Below, in pieces: positions 53,922-63,431 of a stretch of DNA of 64,000 nucleotides. The position numbers were made by a program, and so were the translations under genes. The DNA comes from Sulfurimonas sp. (GTDB lineage Bacteria; Campylobacterota; Campylobacteria; Campylobacterales; Sulfurimonadaceae), in assembly GCF_029027585.1 (NCBI RefSeq), contig NZ_CP093397.1, forward strand, positions 496,001 to 560,000. Reading direction: 5' to 3'. Position 1 is the first letter of the stretch; each line of letters begins with the position of its first letter. Below the pieces are notes generated by a model. It was not told the origin of the DNA, did not search any database, and worked only from the letters and a program-made list of their open reading frames with translations.

Positions 53922-54882
53922 AGCAGCTTTTGATAAGCTAATTCAAAGTGGTAAAATACCAAATAGTTTTGTATTTTTTGGTGAAAGTTCTTTTCTTATA
54001 GATGCTTACACAAAAATGATAAGTAACATACAAGACGCTTCTATACTTAGTTTCTACCATGATGAATATGACTTTAAAAGTGCAAAAGCACATCTTAGTC
54101 AATCTTCACTTTTTGGTGGAGTAAATATTTTAATCATAAAAAGTGATAAAAAAATTCAAAAAAAAGAGCTTGATGAGTTTATAAGCTTATGTGAAAAAAA
54201 CAAAGATAATATGCTGATTTATGCTTACTATGGAGATAAACATCAAACTTATACTGCAAAAACATTTTTAGCAAAACAAAATACTATCGTTGTACGATTT
54301 TTTCATCCAAACCATCATGAGTCAGTTAGCATTGTACAAAATGTTGTAAATGCAAAAAAAGTAAATATGGATGCTTATTCTATAAGTCACCTTTTAAATA
54401 TTCACAACGGTGATGTTGCTCTTGCTTGTAATGAAATAGATAAACTTAGCATCTATGATAAAAAAATAACCACGAAAGATATAGAGCATCTAGTATCAGG
54501 TTTAGCTGAAGTGAGTATGGAAGATTTTATAAAAAATATACTAAATAAAAAAGAATTTACTAAAGACTTACTAAATATAATCGACCATGGAGAAGACGAA
54601 ATAAGAGTCGTTACAGCATTAACTTCATATATAACTCAACTTTATATGTTCAATATTTACATTAGAGTAAATGGTGCACCAAATGCAATAGAGATTTTGG
54701 GGTACAGACCTCCAAAAAATATTGTAGATGAAAAAGCTGCACTTTGTTTAAAATTTAAACCTGCAACATACTATAAAATACAAAATGTTCTTTTAGAGAG
54801 TGAATTAAAAATGAAAAGTTCAAATGTAGATAAAGGTGCGATTTTACTCTCAACTCTTATACGAGTTCAAACACTCATCTAA
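53911..54882 (+). CDS. holA: DNA polymerase III, delta subunit
   Basis: The 323-residue clamp-loader subunit opens sliding clamps. N-terminal FVFFGESSFLIDAYTKMI and LSQSSLFGGVNILIIKSDKKI fit HolA, with the helical C-terminal collar domain following. It overlaps rnr by 11 bases. Two consecutive ATG codons (53911 and 53914) are both possible starts. Confidence 0.88.
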   Translation: MMYKAAFDKLIQSGKIPNSFVFFGESSFLIDAYTKMISNIQDASILSFYHDEYDFKSAKAHLSQSSLFGGVNILIIKSDKKIQKKELDEFISLCEKNKDNMLIYAYYGDKHQTYTAKTFLAKQNTIVVRFFHPNHHESVSIVQNVVNAKKVNMDAYSISHLLNIHNGDVALACNEIDKLSIYDKKITTKDIEHLVSGLAEVSMEDFIKNILNKKEFTKDLLNIIDHGEDEIRVVTALTSYITQLYMFNIYIRVNGAPNAIEILGYRPPKNIVDEKAALCLKFKPATYYKIQNVLLESELKMKSSNVDKGAILLSTLIRVQTLI

Positions 54883-54921
54883 TCCTACGCATGCAAGAAT
54901 TTTTTTGCTTAAAAACTTTGT

Positions 54922-55845
54922 TTAAATGTAAATTATTAAATCATCACTGTTAAAGCATCTATGAACATATTTTTTATGAAATAGCATATTACTTTTTAAT
55001 ACTCTTTGTCTACTAACAACAAATGATTTTTTGTTATTTAAATTGAAAATAAGCATTTGCATTGTATCAAATGAAACACTATTAATGACATTATTTTTTG
55101 AAACTAAATAAAATAAATCACTAAGACTTGTTTTGCCTCGTAAATCCAAATCTACCAGCTCATAATCATTTTTATCATTGTCTTTGTCTTTTTGAGTCCC
55201 TATATGGATTATTTTAAAACCTGTTTTTTTTAATTCCTCAGCATAATTAATAAGCCGTTTTCGTTGATTTGCAAAAATCCTAAATTTTCCAGAATGAACA
55301 TAATTATTGAATAATATATATCGTTCTCCCTCTTTTAACAAAGAATCTAAATTACTATTTTTTATTATAAAATCACTTGGTTTGCCAATTACACGACTAT
55401 TGGTTATTTTTAAAAAATTGTTAATTCTATTTACGAGACTAATACATAATGGTTCTATAATTTTATTATAAGTTGTGTCTACAAATAGTATTTGATTTGT
55501 TGATTTGTTGAAAAATGATATAAATTCTACTTTAGTGATAATTAAATCAAATTTATCAAAGTTAACATTATCAAAAAAATTTATATTATTAAACTTAGCA
55601 TATTTTATAGCATTATCAGGAAGGCTTGCCTCCACTTCAAATCCATATTTTATTAACTCTTGTATAGCTGGTTCAAAAAATAATATATCTCCAAAATGCA
55701 TAATTTGATAATCATTGAAATAAAATAAGATTTTTCTATTCTTATTTTTATTCTTATTTTTTATGTATAAACCATCTTTTATTTTCTCTTTCAAAAAAAA
55801 TATTTGGAATTTATTAAAAAATCTTCTTAGGATATAGTTATTCAT
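54922..55845 (-). CDS. GT9-like glycosyltransferase of the surface-glycan module
   Basis: The roughly 307-residue protein has a GT-B pattern: FNDYQIMHFGDILFFEPAIQ as acceptor-side motif and DLRGKTSLSDLFYLVSKNN followed by SVSFDTMQMLIF as donor-side motif, resembling distant heptosyltransferases. An N-terminal basic stretch includes alternating Lys-Asn. The ATG at 55845 overlaps the ABC ATPase stop (ATGA). It is the last gene of the module and very AT-rich. The sugar transferred is unknown. Confidence 0.68.
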   Translation of the reverse strand: MNNYILRRFFNKFQIFFLKEKIKDGLYIKNKNKNKNRKILFYFNDYQIMHFGDILFFEPAIQELIKYGFEVEASLPDNAIKYAKFNNINFFDNVNFDKFDLIITKVEFISFFNKSTNQILFVDTTYNKIIEPLCISLVNRINNFLKITNSRVIGKPSDFIIKNSNLDSLLKEGERYILFNNYVHSGKFRIFANQRKRLINYAEELKKTGFKIIHIGTQKDKDNDKNDYELVDLDLRGKTSLSDLFYLVSKNNVINSVSFDTMQMLIFNLNNKKSFVVSRQRVLKSNMLFHKKYVHRCFNSDDLIIYI

Positions 55846-56585
55846 AATAAAGAGTCTTGATATTTTTCTAAACAACTATCAACAGCACCTATAAATTTTA
55901 CTTCACCAGATTCTAACCATATAGCCTTATTACAGTATTCTTTAATAATAGCATCAGAATGTGAAGCTAAAAATAGAATATCTGACTTATCTAAATATTC
56001 ATCAAGTCGTTGCTTAGATTTTACTATAAAGTTTTTATCTCCCGTTAGTATCATCTCATCCATTATCAAAATATTAAAATTAAAAGAAGTTGCTATACTA
56101 AACATCAGTCTAAGTCTCATACCTGATGAATAAGTTGAAAGTGGCATATCAATAAAAGTTCCTAATTCTGAAAATTCAATAATATCTTCGATTTTAGAAT
56201 TGATTGTTTTTTTATCTAGTCCTAAATAATAACCTCTTAAAAAAATATTTTCTATTCCAGTAGCACTTTCATCTATGCCTAGGCTGATATCAAGCATAGG
56301 AGCGATACTACCTTTTATTTGTAAAATACCTTCACTTGGACTATAAATACCTGAAAGAACTTTTAATAAAGTACTTTTTCCAGAGCCATTCAAACCTACA
56401 ATACCCACTCTATCTCCAGAGTTAAAATCACAAGTTATACTATTTAATGCTCTTACATATAAATGCTCATTACTAATAATTTTACCTCGTATGCCATTAT
56501 TAATAATTGTTGATTTAAAAGATCTTGAATGATTTGATAAGACAATATAATCTAACGACAGCTTACTTAATTTAATATAACTCAT
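55842..56585 (-). CDS. Polysaccharide export ABC transporter ATP-binding protein (Wzt/KpsT/TagH type)
   Basis: The 247-residue ATPase has Walker A GLNGSGKSTLLKVLSG, the signature YSSGMRLRLMFSIA and Walker B NILIMDEMIL. The N-terminal LYVRALNSITCDFNSGDRVG is typical of O-antigen and teichoic-acid exporters. The C-terminal glycan-binding domain that measures chain ends in many Wzt proteins is absent. It pairs with the permease three bases upstream and powers glycan export across the inner membrane. Confidence 0.9.
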   Translation of the reverse strand: MSYIKLSKLSLDYIVLSNHSRSFKSTIINNGIRGKIISNEHLYVRALNSITCDFNSGDRVGIVGLNGSGKSTLLKVLSGIYSPSEGILQIKGSIAPMLDISLGIDESATGIENIFLRGYYLGLDKKTINSKIEDIIEFSELGTFIDMPLSTYSSGMRLRLMFSIATSFNFNILIMDEMILTGDKNFIVKSKQRLDEYLDKSDILFLASHSDAIIKEYCNKAIWLESGEVKFIGAVDSCLEKYQDSLL

Positions 56586-56588
56586 TCT

Positions 56589-57395
56589 TTAAATCCATAA
56601 CGAAATTTTTTTATGAAATTTCTTGAAAATATACAAAGAAATGCTTAAACCAACAACACCTGTTATACTAGACACAAGTACAATTTTCTCCATATTTTCA
56701 GCAGGTATAAAAACACCTCTTATGAGTTCCACAAAATAATAAAATAAATTATAATCAATAATAAATCTTGAATTACCAATGCTATTTGCAGTCCAAATAA
56801 CTGGTGTTACAAAAAAGATAGGTTGTATCATAGTTGATATAAATTGTTGTACATCTCTAAATCTAAGTGAAACAATCGATAAAAGGATAGAAATCCATAT
56901 CAGATTCAGGTTCAATATAAACAAGTTAAAGATAAAAAACAATAAAGAGTAAAAATTGAAATCTATATCAAAAATGAAAATAGTTAAAATTGCAATTGGA
57001 ATATTATGTAAAAAAATAATATTATTCCTGACAACAATTCTAAATATAAAAGCTAAATAAGGTACTTTTATTTGTGTTATATATCCACCATAATCTATAA
57101 AACAACCACAAGATTCTAAAACTGTTGAAGTTATAAATATCCAAGTAATAATCCCAAATGCTAGATATGGAATATATGTGTGAATATCGACAGATAATAG
57201 TTTTGAATATACTAGAGATATTGAACTTATGAATATAATAATAGCAAGTGATATCCAAAATGGACCTAAAAAAGTTCTTTTATATTTAGAAGTTATATCT
57301 TTCCATGCTAAATTAATCCACAGTGGATACCTTTTAAAAAGTAAAAATATCTCTTCGTTTAAGAAATTATTTTGTTTCATTAGTAATAAGTCCAT
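56589..57395 (-). CDS. Polysaccharide export ABC transporter permease (Wzm/TagG type)
   Basis: The 268-residue protein has six hydrophobic segments and the ABC-2 start LAWKDITSKYKRTFLGPFWI, plus FVTPVIWTANSIG and LIRGVFIP. It is the membrane half of an O-antigen or capsule-like exporter. Two ATG codons (57395 and 57380) are possible; neither has a clear ribosome site, and both overlap the upstream gene, so translational coupling is likely. Confidence 0.9.
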   Translation of the reverse strand: MDLLLMKQNNFLNEEIFLLFKRYPLWINLAWKDITSKYKRTFLGPFWISLAIIIFISSISLVYSKLLSVDIHTYIPYLAFGIITWIFITSTVLESCGCFIDYGGYITQIKVPYLAFIFRIVVRNNIIFLHNIPIAILTIFIFDIDFNFYSLLFFIFNLFILNLNLIWISILLSIVSLRFRDVQQFISTMIQPIFFVTPVIWTANSIGNSRFIIDYNLFYYFVELIRGVFIPAENMEKIVLVSSITGVVGLSISLYIFKKFHKKISLWI

Positions 57396-58557
57396 TTAGT
57401 AAAAACATAATATATTCTGGATGATAGTTTATGTATCCATATTTTTTATCTATATCATAATCTATTTTAGAAAAAACATATTTATTAATATTTATCTTTT
57501 TCACTCTTTTATATGAGCACTTATTTGTAGTAACAAATAACATATTTTTGTGAAAAAATTGATGACCGTCATTAGAGTTTATATAATGAAGTGCCAATAT
57601 TTTTGTTTCTGTAATATTTGTTAAAGGCCAAAATATTGAATTTACTGCGATTACATAAGGGTTTATCTCTTTCAATAATTTTAGGGTATCATTAATGTTA
57701 TTTGGTATTACATTACTAAACAACTTATGTTGAGTAATTTTTTCTAATAAAATTTGGTTATTTTCTAGTTCTTTTATTTGGCGATTATTTTCTATAGTTT
57801 TATTAATTATCCTTTTGGTGTCATATCTAAGTTTATTTTGTTGATTAATTATATCTTTCATCTTGGTAAATAAAACAACGCTAAATCCATCTACTAGTAA
57901 ATAATCTACTAACTGTAATATATAAGGATATACATACTCACCACTTCTTGTATCTAAATGTAGAAATACGCATTTTTTATCTTTTTGACTATCTATTACA
58001 TTTTGCAAATTAGAATCTTTAAGATTAATAATTTCCAATGATTTTTCTAATCCATTATTGTTTTTCAAGCCAAACTGTTTACATACAGCTTGAATACGAG
58101 ATAGTTTATTATAACCATTTACGCAATATACAAAATGGTAAATATCTGCTTTATTTTTATCATAGTCAATATCCCCTAAGTCTAAGCATTTCCAATATAC
58201 TGGTCTAGGAGAATGAAAAGTATGGATTTCATCAAAAATATTGAGTTGTTTTGCTATATATACAAGATTTGCATTATTGTAGTTGTTGTTAGCACTACCA
58301 ATATATACAATAAACTTTTTATTTTTAAGTTTTAGTTGTTTTTTTATGTCCATAAAAGCAGGTATGCCATATAAAAAATCGCCTATTCCACAATAAATAG
58401 TAAGAATAAAATCTTTTTCATAATTAAGAGTATATGGCTTATAGAAATGAACTAATTTTTTATATTTATATACATATTTATATTTTAAATACACATAAAT
58501 ATCATATTGTTTTTCAGATATTCCGTTAAATAATAATCTCTTAATAAAATTAATCAT
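57367..58557 (-). CDS. GT9-like/GT-B protein of the surface-glycan module
   Basis: The 396-residue protein has DFILTIYCGIGDFLYGIPAF, like the heptosyltransferase acceptor loop, and VVLFTKMKDI and YVIAVNSIFWPLTNITETK at donor-side positions. It is long for GT9 because of an internal insertion rich in Asn and Lys (about residues 225-280). Its start overlaps the methyltransferase stop by four bases. The role in glycan assembly is inferred from context only. Confidence 0.6.
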   Translation of the reverse strand: MINFIKRLLFNGISEKQYDIYVYLKYKYVYKYKKLVHFYKPYTLNYEKDFILTIYCGIGDFLYGIPAFMDIKKQLKLKNKKFIVYIGSANNNYNNANLVYIAKQLNIFDEIHTFHSPRPVYWKCLDLGDIDYDKNKADIYHFVYCVNGYNKLSRIQAVCKQFGLKNNNGLEKSLEIINLKDSNLQNVIDSQKDKKCVFLHLDTRSGEYVYPYILQLVDYLLVDGFSVVLFTKMKDIINQQNKLRYDTKRIINKTIENNRQIKELENNQILLEKITQHKLFSNVIPNNINDTLKLLKEINPYVIAVNSIFWPLTNITETKILALHYINSNDGHQFFHKNMLFVTTNKCSYKRVKKININKYVFSKIDYDIDKKYGYINYHPEYIMFLLNGLITNETK

Positions 58558-59183
58558 ATTTTCTTAAATACTGCACTTAAAATATTTGGTAAATTTTCAT
58601 CATAGGGAGTACGAATAATATCTTCTATATTAGAATTACCTACAAGCTCATACCCGATACTCGCAAAAAACTTCGTAAGAGATGGTAAGTTAAAATGCCA
58701 TAAATGCTCATCCTCTCTTCTATGTTTCCAATTATCAAACCATTCTGCTGACAAATTATGACACCAAGGAACAGAGATATAAACATACTTTGTATTTAGA
58801 TTTTTTATTTCATAAATATCATCAAAATGTTCTAGTGAGTCAAAAAAACAAATAACATCATAGTTATCATCATAAATACTTTCAACAGTTTTTATATGTT
58901 TAGGTAATGGATACATAGGTGGTATATCTGAACCAACACATTTTTCAATGTACTTCGAAGCAGTTTTTAAAAAATCACCATTACCATAGCCAACATCTAA
59001 AATAGATGAAATCTTTTCATCTTTTAAAACACCTAACAAATATCCAAGTCGTGAGAAAGACATATTTTCCCCACTGTTATAAGTATTATATCTATTATTT
59101 ATATAACGCTCATCATAAGATATTTTATTAATCTTTATTTGTTTAATTACACCATTGGAATCTAGTTTATAATTATTTAACAT
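58554..59183 (-). CDS. Class I SAM-dependent methyltransferase
   Basis: The 209-residue protein has motif I SSILDVGYGNGDFLK, motif II region VGSDIPPMYP, and YDVICFFDSLEHFDD, a layout common in WbdD-like and other glycan- or small-molecule methyltransferases. First gene of the export module; terminal methylation can stop chain growth and signal export in ABC-dependent O-antigen systems. That role is inference here. Confidence 0.78.
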   Translation of the reverse strand: MLNNYKLDSNGVIKQIKINKISYDERYINNRYNTYNSGENMSFSRLGYLLGVLKDEKISSILDVGYGNGDFLKTASKYIEKCVGSDIPPMYPLPKHIKTVESIYDDNYDVICFFDSLEHFDDIYEIKNLNTKYVYISVPWCHNLSAEWFDNWKHRREDEHLWHFNLPSLTKFFASIGYELVGNSNIEDIIRTPYDENLPNILSAVFKKI

Positions 59184-59207
59184 TTTCTTTAATTCTCCAT
59201 AAAATAT

Positions 59208-59277
59208 ACTATTAGTGAATTATAGACTATTAGTTCTTAACTACTACTTACTATTAGTAAAATATCACACTAATAGT
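59208..59277. promoter_or_regulatory. ACTATTAGT operator array
   Basis: Exact 9-base boxes ACTATTAGT at 59208-59216, 59226-59234 and 59250-59258, and its reverse complement ACTAATAGT at 59269-59277. The first two are 18 bases apart start to start; the last two form an inverted pair with a 10-base gap. They fill the space between the methyltransferase gene and the HTH gene. Confidence 0.65.
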
Positions 59278-59290
59278 CAAGGAAATAATA

Positions 59291-59677
59291 ATGGAGTTAT
59301 TTGAAAAAATTAATTATCTTATAAATGAAAAAGGGATGAATAAAAAAGAATTTGCAAATAAATTTTTATCTTTAGAACCTAAGCTTAGAACGACAGGCGA
59401 AGCCCCTGGTTTAGCTAGTATATATAGCTATTTAACAGGAAAAAGGGAGATAAAAGTAGAACTTATTCCATATATTGCTGAAACTTTAGAAGTTAAGGAA
59501 CAAGAACTTTTTGAATTTAACATTGAGTATTTAGCTGAGTATAACTATGCTCAGTCAAAAGAAGTAAGAGAGATTGTAAAACTACTGGAGTATCTTCCGA
59601 CTACAGCTATTAAAAATTTGAAATTAAAACTAGAGGAGTATAAAAAATTATGTAAAGAAGGGTTTGATATATCTTAA
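59291..59677 (+). CDS. Small HTH-type regulator
   Basis: The 128-residue protein has an XRE-like N-terminal DNA-binding domain (MNKKEFANKFLSLEP, then ASIYSYLTGKREIKVELIPY, residues about 10-65) and a helical C-terminal half likely used for dimerisation. An AAGGA site precedes the ATG. The four ACTATTAGT boxes directly upstream are natural candidates for autoregulation and for control of the divergent glycan-export genes. Confidence 0.72.
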   Translation: MELFEKINYLINEKGMNKKEFANKFLSLEPKLRTTGEAPGLASIYSYLTGKREIKVELIPYIAETLEVKEQELFEFNIEYLAEYNYAQSKEVREIVKLLEYLPTTAIKNLKLKLEEYKKLCKEGFDIS

Positions 59678-59680
59678 TAA

Positions 59681-59698
59681 AAGGGTTGATTAGACCCT
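59681..59698 (+). terminator. Weak hairpin after the HTH gene
   Basis: AAGGGT pairs with ACCCTT around a six-base loop, four bases after the TAA of the HTH gene. Only a short pyrimidine tract follows (CTAT), so termination would be partial. It lies just before TATAAT at 59701-59706. Confidence 0.35.
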
Positions 59699-59713
59699 TC
59701 TATAATACTAACT

Positions 59714-59900
59714 AAGTTGAGTTAAATACCCAATAATCAGCATTACTACTAGAAACTTAACGAACATGCTCTGTCCTATTATGGCACTCCCACCCAACAC
59801 TACCCACGATTTTTTTTGCAAAAAAAAAGCCCAACTACTAAAAAGTAGTTGGGCTTCAGTGCCGTATGTTAAGTAATCAACTCAACAGAAAAAGCATGTT
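59714..59900. other. Structured non-coding region with nested complementary segments
   Basis: No open frame of note. In order, AAGTTGAGTT (59714), CTTAAC (59756), AACATGCT (59763) and GGCACT (59783) face AGTGCC (59858), GTTAAG (59868), AACTCAAC (59879) and AGCATGTT (59893). Three pairs nest around the strong central hairpin (59829-59854); the AACATGCT pair is an alternative fold. TTTTTTTTGCAAAAAAAA at 59810-59827 is a perfect palindrome. It may encode a small RNA on either strand. Confidence 0.5.
59820..59856 (-). terminator. Strong Rho-independent terminator (ilvC/sRNA)
   Basis: Perfect stem of at least 11 bp, AGTAGTTGGGC with its complement, A/T-only loop, and nine T on the minus strand. 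It ends ilvC transcripts and, if present, the small RNA above. On the plus strand no U tract follows, so it acts in one direction. Confidence 0.85.
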
Positions 59901-59913
59901 GTGTTTCTAATAC
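59820..59913 (-). ncRNA. Candidate small RNA downstream of ilvC
   Basis: TATAAT on the minus strand at 59920-59925, just after the ilvC stop, would start a transcript near 59913. It ends about 94 bases later at a hairpin with an 11-bp stem (GCCCAACTACT, 59829-59839 with 59844-59854) followed by nine T. No ribosome site or peptide is apparent. The same segment may only be the 3' untranslated end and terminator of ilvC. Confidence 0.4.
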
Positions 59914-59943
59914 AGCCTAATTATACCATAATTGTATAAATAA

Positions 59944-60984
<1,041 letters not shown>

Positions 60985-61080
60985 TTAGATAAATATAGGC
61001 TTAATCGCCTAGTAAATTTGTTGCATTATACTCAATTAAAGCAAAAACTTTTATAATGTCAAAACAAATTAGGAGAAAGT

Positions 61081-61701
61081 ATGAAAAAGTTTAATCTTTT
61101 TAATGAAATAATAATAACAAATAAGCAAAAATTGCTAACTGCCATAAACTCAAAGAAGCTTTTTGGCATCTGTATTGAGGGAAATATAATCTATGAACCT
61201 TTTGCAGATAATGAGATATTTATCTACAAAGGGCAACCAGAAATAGTTGAAGATTTTAAAAAAGTATTGGGTCGTAACTATCAACTTGTTGAAGATGGCG
61301 ACAGAGTTCTTATAAAAGCTTTTTCAAACTGGCAAGAACTTATAGGTATAAACACTCCCAACTCATCTTATGATGATACAACAGCGGATGGAGTTGGTGA
61401 GTTTGCGGACAAAAGTTTAGAAGATATTGGTTGGCATATTGCAGAGTTTAGCGTTGATTATAGAACTTTAGTTGAGCTCTTAGAAGAAAAATGTGAAGGC
61501 ACTGTTTTATGTATAGAGCAAGTTGAACCTTATCAGTTTAGCGGACTTGGATATTTGAGCGATAACAAACATGCTAAAGAAGTTCTTTTTGATTATTGCA
61601 AAGCTATAGTAAAAGACAAAACAGAAAATGACCCTGATTTTTCCATAGATGGTTTAACTGATGATGAAGAAGATGCCGCTAAGTTTTTTGGGATTGTTTG
61701 A
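61081..61701 (+). CDS. Protein of unknown function
   Basis: The 206-residue soluble protein is acidic, with no signal peptide or membrane helix. The segment GEFADKSLEDIGWHIAEFSV, then VLCIEQVEPYQFSGLGYL, suggests an alpha/beta fold, and the C-terminus is very acidic (TDDEEDAAKFF). I do not recognise a family. AGGAG precedes the ATG. It converges on ruvX with a 23-base overlap. Confidence 0.7.
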   Translation: MKKFNLFNEIIITNKQKLLTAINSKKLFGICIEGNIIYEPFADNEIFIYKGQPEIVEDFKKVLGRNYQLVEDGDRVLIKAFSNWQELIGINTPNSSYDDTTADGVGEFADKSLEDIGWHIAEFSVDYRTLVELLEEKCEGTVLCIEQVEPYQFSGLGYLSDNKHAKEVLFDYCKAIVKDKTENDPDFSIDGLTDDEEDAAKFFGIV

Positions 61702-62086
61702 TTTTTCTCAAATATCTTTGTAAAATAATCATAGCTGAGATGGAATCAATTCTTCCATCTCTTATCTGCTTTATCTCGCCTTTTATCAAAGCTTCTGCTT
61801 CTTTAGAACTTCCTGCTTCATCTTGAAAAAACACTTCACCTTTAAAATCAACTAGATTCATAAAGTGAGCGATTCGTCTTTTCATCTCATCTTCACTACT
61901 TCCACCAAGAGGAACTCCAACAACAACAGCATCTACTTCCCACTCATCAATAATTTTTTTTACTTCAGTAGATGCTTGGTTTCGATTTTTTCTTATCACT
62001 GCTTTAAGTGGAGTTACTATGTCTTTGTGAGCGGAGTAAGCTAGTCCTATGCGTTTAAGACCTAAATCTATTGCAATATATTTCAT
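61679..62086 (-). CDS. ruvX: RuvX/YqgF-type RNase H-fold nuclease
   Basis: The 135-residue protein has YIAIDLGLKRIGLAYS with the first catalytic Asp, VVGVPLGGSSEDEM, and FQDEAGSSKEAEAL. This family acts in pre-16S rRNA 5' end maturation, and was earlier called a putative Holliday junction resolvase. I use the ATG at 62086; an upstream in-frame ATG lies inside mnmE and lacks family support. Four bases separate it from mnmE. Confidence 0.88.
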   Translation of the reverse strand: MKYIAIDLGLKRIGLAYSAHKDIVTPLKAVIRKNRNQASTEVKKIIDEWEVDAVVVGVPLGGSSEDEMKRRIAHFMNLVDFKGEVFFQDEAGSSKEAEALIKGEIKQIRDGRIDSISAMIILQRYLRKIKQSQKT

Positions 62087-62090
62087 TTTT

Positions 62091-63431
62091 TTATTTACCC
62101 AAACAAAACGAGCCAAACATCTTGTCTAGCATCTCATCATTTTCAAAAGGTCTAGTTATAGATGCCATCTCTTTTACTGCTTCATTTAGGTGAAAAGAAA
62201 ATATTTCTAGTTCTTGGGTCTCAAGTGGAGAGAGTGCTTCTTGAATGTTTGTAAGTGTGTTTTGCACAGCTAATATTTGCCTTTGAGAAATCAACATTAT
62301 TTCATCTGAAAAATTAGTTCTATCCATAATATTTTCTAAAAGTTTTATAAGTGAGATAACATTATCTTTAGAGTTTAACTCTAAATCAAATTTTATATTT
62401 TCATTTTTAAACTTTTGTTTTAAATCTATTTTATTTTTTATATATATTAAATTTTTATTTTCTTTATTTTTTTCCAACAGCTTTAAAATTTCTTCATCTT
62501 CATTATCCATCTCACGACCGCTATCAAATAAAACCACTACTATATCACTTTCTTTTATCGCTTCTAAGCTTCGTTCTATACCTATGCGTTCTATCTCATC
62601 ATTTGCTTCTCTTATGCCTGCTGTATCAACTATACGAATCAAATGACTACCAATCTTTACTTGTTCTTCTATCGTATCTCTAGTTGTTCCTGCTATCTCA
62701 CTAACTATGGCTCTGTTAAAATTTAAAAGTGCATTTAAAAGTGAGCTTTTGCCAACATTTGGTTTTCCAACTATCGCTACTTTAAAACCTTGCATCAAAC
62801 CTTCTCTCTGCTTTGAAGCTACAAGAGTTGATTCTAAAGAAAGAGTTAGTTGTGAAAGTTTTTCTTCTATCTGATTTACTAAATCTTGTGGTAAATCTTC
62901 TTGGGCATAGTCAATAGTAACTTCAGAATAAGCCAATATATGAATTATCTCATCTCTAATCTGTTCTATATAATCTTTGAGTGAGCCTTTCATTTGTTGT
63001 GCTAAAATCTTAGCCGCATCTTCACTTTTTGCTTCTATAAGTTGTGCTATTGCTTCTGCTTCACTCAAATCAATTCGACCATTAAAAAAAGCTCTTTTTG
63101 AAAACTCACCAGCTGTTGCAAGTCTTGCTCCAGCTTCAAGAGTAGCCTTTAAAATACTTTGAGCAACTATGAAACCACCATGACACTGAATCTCTACTAC
63201 ATCTTCTGCTGTAAAAGAAAAAGGAGCCTTGAAGTAAATAACAATAGCCTCATCTATTAAGTCTTTTTTAGAGTTGTGTATTGTAGTTAAACTAGCGTAT
63301 CTTGGGGGGAAATCTTTTTTAGGGGAGAGTTTTTTTAAAATTTCTAAAGCTCTATCTCCGCTAATGCGAATAATTGCGATAGAGCCTATGCCATTAGCAG
63401 TTGCTATGGCTGAAATTGTATCATTTTCCAT
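62091..63431 (-). CDS. mnmE: tRNA modification GTPase MnmE
   Basis: With MnmG it makes the 5-carboxymethylaminomethyl group at wobble U34. The 446-residue protein has a folate-binding N-terminal domain (TISAIATANGIGSIAIIRIS), a G domain with GKPNVGKSSLLNAL, the GTTRDTIEE switch and DTAGIRE, and the terminal motif FGSFCLGK with the essential Cys. Full length. It starts right at the jag stop, in the usual jag-mnmE order. Confidence 0.96.
   Translation of the reverse strand: MENDTISAIATANGIGSIAIIRISGDRALEILKKLSPKKDFPPRYASLTTIHNSKKDLIDEAIVIYFKAPFSFTAEDVVEIQCHGGFIVAQSILKATLEAGARLATAGEFSKRAFFNGRIDLSEAEAIAQLIEAKSEDAAKILAQQMKGSLKDYIEQIRDEIIHILAYSEVTIDYAQEDLPQDLVNQIEEKLSQLTLSLESTLVASKQREGLMQGFKVAIVGKPNVGKSSLLNALLNFNRAIVSEIAGTTRDTIEEQVKIGSHLIRIVDTAGIREANDEIERIGIERSLEAIKESDIVVVLFDSGREMDNEDEEILKLLEKNKENKNLIYIKNKIDLKQKFKNENIKFDLELNSKDNVISLIKLLENIMDRTNFSDEIMLISQRQILAVQNTLTNIQEALSPLETQELEIFSFHLNEAVKEMASITRPFENDEMLDKMFGSFCLGK

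Noticed and set aside
55742-55772. Lys-Asn alternation in the GT9-like protein as a tandem repeat
   Set aside because: It is a short low-complexity run in a very AT-rich gene, without unit structure beyond a few codons.
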